From CADCVW01 sp964251385 (GTDB taxonomy: Bacteria > Pseudomonadota > Alphaproteobacteria > Sphingomonadales > Sphingomonadaceae): 64,000 nt of DNA. The DNA is taken from contig CAXUJK010000001.1 in NCBI GenBank assembly GCA_964251385.1, forward strand, positions 558,001 through 622,000, read 5' to 3'. Under the pieces are notes generated by a model. The model saw only the letters and a list, made by a program, of their open reading frames with translations, did not search any database and was not told where the DNA came from. Position numbers and translations under genes: made by a program. Positions 61,249 through 64,000 of the stretch are shown here, one piece after another. How positions within the stretch are numbered: position 1 is the first letter of the stretch; every line of letters begins with the position of its first letter.

Positions 61249-61474
61249 CGAAGGGTTGCGTGCCCGCAGGCACGCCGCCGGGCCCCAGCGTGATCTTGTC
61301 GATCTTCGCTTGTGCCGCGTTGAGCCGGGCTTCGCATTTGCGCTTCAATTCGTCGCCTTCCGCGTAGAGCGCGATCGACTCGTCGAGCGGGGCCTCGCCT
61401 TTTTCGAGCGTGCGGACGATCTCTTCCAGGCGTTTGAGCGCGGCTTCGAAGGTCGGCTCGTCGGGGCTCGGCAT
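61238..61474 (-). CDS. xseB: Exodeoxyribonuclease VII small subunit
   Basis: Small subunit of the single-strand exonuclease. 78 residues: FEAALKRLEEIVRTLEKGEA, then LDESIALYAEGDELKRKCEA, the helical hairpin of XseB. MPSPDEPTF at 61474 is preferred to the upstream in-frame start at 61531, which would overlap the MBL gene. Coupled to ispA by overlap. Confidence 0.95.
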   Translation of the reverse strand: MPSPDEPTFEAALKRLEEIVRTLEKGEAPLDESIALYAEGDELKRKCEARLNAAQAKIDKITLGPGGVPAGTQPFDEA

Positions 61475-61505
61475 GGGTTCGCCTTGGCGCGCGCCTCCGA
61501 GGCGG

Positions 61506-62477
61506 TCAAGCACGCCGAAACCATGCGACATCTTCGCGCACCTCCCGCGCCGCGCGGCCCTCCACCTCGAGACGGCGCAGATGCGCCATCGCCTCGCCCG
61601 TCGCCAGGCCGAACAGCCCGTCGTCGATCGCGCGTCCGAACAGCACGCCGAAGCAGTCGACCGCGCGCCGCGGTTCGGACAAGTGGCCGTGCAGAGCGTC
61701 GAGCCGGTCGCGATGGCCGGCGTCGAGCGCCTCGAGCCGCGCGTGCAGGCCCGTGAACGGGTCGCCGTGGCCGGGCAGGACGAGCAGATCGTCGTCCAGC
61801 ATCTTGAGCTTGGCGATGGAGGAAAGCCAGTCGCCGAGCGGATCTTCGTCCGGCTCGCTCTGCATCAAGGACACGTTGGACGTGATACGCGGCAAAACCT
61901 GATCCCCCGCGATCATGATCTTGGCGGCATCGTCGACGAGGCACGCATGCTCGGGACTATGTCCGTTGCCACTGACGACCCGCCATCGCCGCGCGCCGAT
62001 CGTCAATCCGCCGCCATCGATCAGGCGGATGTAACGCTGCGGCACCGTCGAAACCACGCTCGCGAAACGGCCCCAGCCTTTAGCGGCCTCAGTGGCGATG
62101 CGGTCTTCGCTCCACCCGACGAGCCGCCAGTGCGCGATCGCCTCGGGCGGCGGCGCGTCGCGGACGTCGGACGTCAGCAGCCGCGCGAAGAGGAACTCGG
62201 TCCGGGTCATGTGGAGCGGTGCGGCGAAGCGGCCGCACAACCACCCGGCGAGCCCCAGATGGTCGGGGTGGAAGTGCGTCGCGACCACGCGGGTGACGAG
62301 ACGCCCGGACAGCGGTCCGGCGAGCAAGGCTTCCCAGGCTTCGCGCGTGACGGATGTGTCGAGCCCGGTGTCGACAACGGCGACCCCGTCGCCGTCGTCG
62401 AGCAGGACGACGTTCACATGCTTGAGCGGCCCGGGGATCGCGAACCGCGCCCAGTGCACGCCTTCGGCGATCCGCAC
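61506..62477 (-). CDS. MBL-fold metallohydrolase
   Basis: A 323-residue metallo-beta-lactamase-fold enzyme. Zinc ligands: VVATHFHPDHLGLAGWL (HxHxDH), NGHSPEHACLV (His), AGDQVL (Asp) and VLPGHGDPFTG (His). Typical of hydrolases or glyoxalase II-like proteins; an additional C-terminal helical domain (about 225-320) resembles that of thioesterase-like or LACTB2-type members. Substrate unknown. 31 bases upstream of xseB. Confidence 0.88.
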   Translation of the reverse strand: MRIAEGVHWARFAIPGPLKHVNVVLLDDGDGVAVVDTGLDTSVTREAWEALLAGPLSGRLVTRVVATHFHPDHLGLAGWLCGRFAAPLHMTRTEFLFARLLTSDVRDAPPPEAIAHWRLVGWSEDRIATEAAKGWGRFASVVSTVPQRYIRLIDGGGLTIGARRWRVVSGNGHSPEHACLVDDAAKIMIAGDQVLPRITSNVSLMQSEPDEDPLGDWLSSIAKLKMLDDDLLVLPGHGDPFTGLHARLEALDAGHRDRLDALHGHLSEPRRAVDCFGVLFGRAIDDGLFGLATGEAMAHLRRLEVEGRAAREVREDVAWFRRA

Positions 62478-62541
62478 GATCTCCCCCGCCTCCGGACCAC
62501 GTCGTCCGAAGGGGTACGTCAGACCCCTATGCGTGTAGGCG

Positions 62542-63261
62542 TCAACGGGAGAAGGGATCGACGAACCCGGGCGCGTTGGGCATCGTCGACTGCTGGCCCG
62601 CAGTCGCCTCAGCCACGAGCGCGGCTTCGGCTTCGCGCGCGCTCGTTTCGCGGTTGGTCCGCAGTTCCTGGATCAGCGCGGCGCGGTCGCCCTCGAAGCG
62701 TGTGTCGGTCGGCGCTTCGATGCCCGCCGCCTTGGCCGCCTTAGCCACCGTCGCGTCGAGTTCGCGTTGCGAGGTCAGGCCCAGCGTCACCGGATCCTTC
62801 GGCGTAATATTGGAAATATTCCAGTGCGTCCGGTCGCGGATCGCGGAGATCGTCGTCCGGGTCGTACCGATCAGCTTGGAAATCTGGCCGTCGGTGACTT
62901 CGGGATGGTTGCGCACGATCCAGCTGATGCCGTCGGGCTTGTCCGCGCGCTTGGAGGTCGGGGTGTAGCGCGGACCCTTCGAGCGCTTGACGCTGTCCGG
63001 CTCCTTCTGCAGCTCGAGCTTGTAGTCGGGATCGTCCTGACCGCGGTTGATCTCCTCCTGCGTGAGTTCGCCCGAGCGCAGCGGATCGCGCCCGGTCAGC
63101 TTGGTCGCGGCCGTGTCGTCGGCGATCGCCTGCACTTCGAGGATGTGGAGCCCGCAGAATTCGGCGATCTGTTCAAAGGTCAGCGCGGTGTTGTCGACGA
63201 GCCAGGACGCGGTGGCATGGGGCATGAGCGGCGGCACGTGGGGGTTGAGCGGCTGGGCCAC
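62542..63261 (-). CDS. trcR: TrcR family cell-cycle transcriptional regulator (DUF1013)
   Basis: A 239-residue alphaproteobacterial regulator. Hallmarks: LMPHATASWLVDNTALTFEQ, AEFCGLHILEVQAIADD, GISWIVRNHPEVTDGQISKL and GTTRTTISAIRDRTHWNISN, the last two forming a helix-turn-helix. Pro/Ala-rich C-terminus. Start is GTG at 63261 with GGAGAA 5 bases upstream. A terminator-like hairpin lies 19 bases upstream of this start. Confidence 0.9.
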   Translation of the reverse strand: MAQPLNPHVPPLMPHATASWLVDNTALTFEQIAEFCGLHILEVQAIADDTAATKLTGRDPLRSGELTQEEINRGQDDPDYKLELQKEPDSVKRSKGPRYTPTSKRADKPDGISWIVRNHPEVTDGQISKLIGTTRTTISAIRDRTHWNISNITPKDPVTLGLTSQRELDATVAKAAKAAGIEAPTDTRFEGDRAALIQELRTNRETSAREAEAALVAEATAGQQSTMPNAPGFVDPFSR

Positions 63262-63279
63262 TGATCTTCTCCGGATAAC

Positions 63280-63307
63280 AAAAGGGCCGCCCCTTGCCGG
63301 AGCGGCC
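63280..63307 (-). terminator. Terminator-like hairpin in the trcR leader
   Basis: On the minus strand GGCCGCTCC and GGGGCGGCC form nine pairs (one G-T) with loop GGCAA and are followed by CTTTTGTT. It lies 5' of trcR, where no upstream minus-strand gene is visible, so it may act as an attenuator rather than a simple end-of-gene signal. Confidence 0.55.
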
Positions 63308-63485
63308 GAACCTTGCGGAGAAGCTTAGATTAACCGGCGCCGTCAGGCAAGAATTTTGTTCGCGAAAAGCCTCGAAGCGAAAGTCAAGAGGGCCGGAAGT
63401 CGAGGGGCAGACAGTCGCGCGCACCCGGTCGCCGCAATCGCGCCGCAAGCGACACATAGCCTATTTCATCGACAGGGGGATCGAG

Positions 63486-63965
63486 ATGAGATTATGCGTG
63501 GTGGCAAGTCTGGCGGCGGCATCCGCGCTCTGGTCTCCGGACGCGCGTGCCGCTTCGCCCGTTGCAGCATATGATCGCTTCGACGGCGGCCTCGGCGGCG
63601 TACATACCGGCACGTTTGCGGGCGCACGGCTCCGAATTGCGCTGGGCGGAAGCAAGGTCAGACCAAAGCCGCAGCTGAACCTGACGCTGGCTCCGATGGT
63701 GCGGATGCAGGCGCTCGACGGCCGGACGCGTATGCGTTTCGGCGAGGGCGTGTCATTCGCATTGAACGGGAACGGACCCGCGCGCTTGGCGCTGGCGGGC
63801 CGACCGCTGAGCGGCTTCGCTCCGCAGAAGGCCGCGATCGACAAGACGGGTGCGGCCGGCGTGTCCACGCTCGGCTGGGTCGGCATCGGCGCGGGGGCGC
63901 TGCTCGTCGTGGGCGTCGTCTACTATGCCGTACTAACCAGCGAATGCTACGAGTGCGACGACTGA
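63486..63965 (+). CDS. Hypothetical exported membrane-anchored protein
   Basis: 159 residues, no family recognised. Signal peptide MRLCVVASLAAASALWSPDA; middle region with beta-rich repeats such as FAGARLRIALGG and LNLTLAPMVRMQALDGRTRM, which recall short barrel-type strands; a C-terminal membrane helix GWVGIGAGALLVVGVVYYAV and a short tail SECYECDD with two Cys. GGGGG lies upstream of the ATG. The open frame extends to 63294 but that part covers the trcR leader. Confidence 0.7.
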   Translation: MRLCVVASLAAASALWSPDARAASPVAAYDRFDGGLGGVHTGTFAGARLRIALGGSKVRPKPQLNLTLAPMVRMQALDGRTRMRFGEGVSFALNGNGPARLALAGRPLSGFAPQKAAIDKTGAAGVSTLGWVGIGAGALLVVGVVYYAVLTSECYECDD

Positions 63966-63975
63966 CGGCGACGCA

Positions 63976-64000
63976 TCAGCCGATCTGCAGTACGATCTTG
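63976..64000 (-). CDS. 3' end of a minus-strand gene (possibly zinc-binding dehydrogenase/quinone reductase)
   Basis: The last seven codons read KIVLQIG followed by TGA. Such an ending is common in medium-chain quinone oxidoreductases, but eight codons cannot establish identity; the gene lies mostly beyond the right edge. Confidence 0.35.

Overview
The window is a dense, high-GC chromosomal stretch with short intergenic gaps and many 4-bp start/stop overlaps. Gene content points to an alphaproteobacterium of the Sphingomonadaceae (Sphingomonas-like): the TrcR/DUF1013 regulator, CpdR, UPF0262, SapC-family protein, branched-chain amino-acid catabolism, PhoX, and several families of short palindromic intergenic repeats of the kind common in sphingomonads. 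Apart from the repeats there is no sign of a prophage, IS element, CRISPR array or rRNA operon. No gene-free stretch exceeds 300 bases; the largest gaps are about 38750-39007 and 46331-46581.

Layout. 1-2900: leucine degradation (truncated methylcrotonyl-CoA carboxylase beta subunit, isovaleryl-CoA dehydrogenase) and a divergent thiolase. 2.9-11.7 kb: SH3-like secreted protein, small protein, nitronate monooxygenase, glycosyltransferase plus hydrolase, SelO, AstD, DnaB. 11.7-18.2 kb: UPF0262, cytidine deaminase and dCTP deaminase, a stress protein behind a likely EcfG promoter, RNase R and an M28 peptidase. 18.4-22.9 kb: ABC ATPase plus a giant permease/M1-peptidase fusion. 23-31.5 kb: a tightly coupled valine-degradation operon (mmsA, VOC protein, lipoprotein deacetylase, acyl-CoA dehydrogenase, HIBYL-CoA hydrolase, enoyl-CoA hydratase, mmsB). 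31.5-38.8 kb: WecB, TonB-domain protein, acetyl-CoA synthetase and a large MASE1/PAS hybrid kinase.

The most interesting region is 39.0-46.4 kb. It holds a complete, apparently undescribed peptide secretion locus: two small precursor peptides at the two ends, each with a 15-residue double-glycine-type (GA) leader and a common S-P-x-P-P-S motif directly after the predicted cut; a C39-peptidase ABC exporter; a HlyD-type adaptor; an outer-membrane channel lipoprotein; a 2-oxoglutarate/Fe(II) oxygenase next to one precursor; and a conserved-looking gene of unknown function. It reads as a class II microcin-like or modified-peptide system whose cores may be hydroxylated.

46.5-64 kb: tRNA-Val(GAC), CpdR, N-formylglutamate amidohydrolase, a highly structured convergent gap that may encode a small RNA, cytochrome b561, SapC-family protein, an FAD-linked oxidase, a DEAD-box helicase, an MFS exporter, a PhoX phosphatase, then a long minus-strand housekeeping operon (MBL hydrolase, xseB, ispA, coaD, PPIase, queA, tgt) preceded by trcR with a terminator-like hairpin in its leader. 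The right edge carries the last codons of another minus-strand gene.
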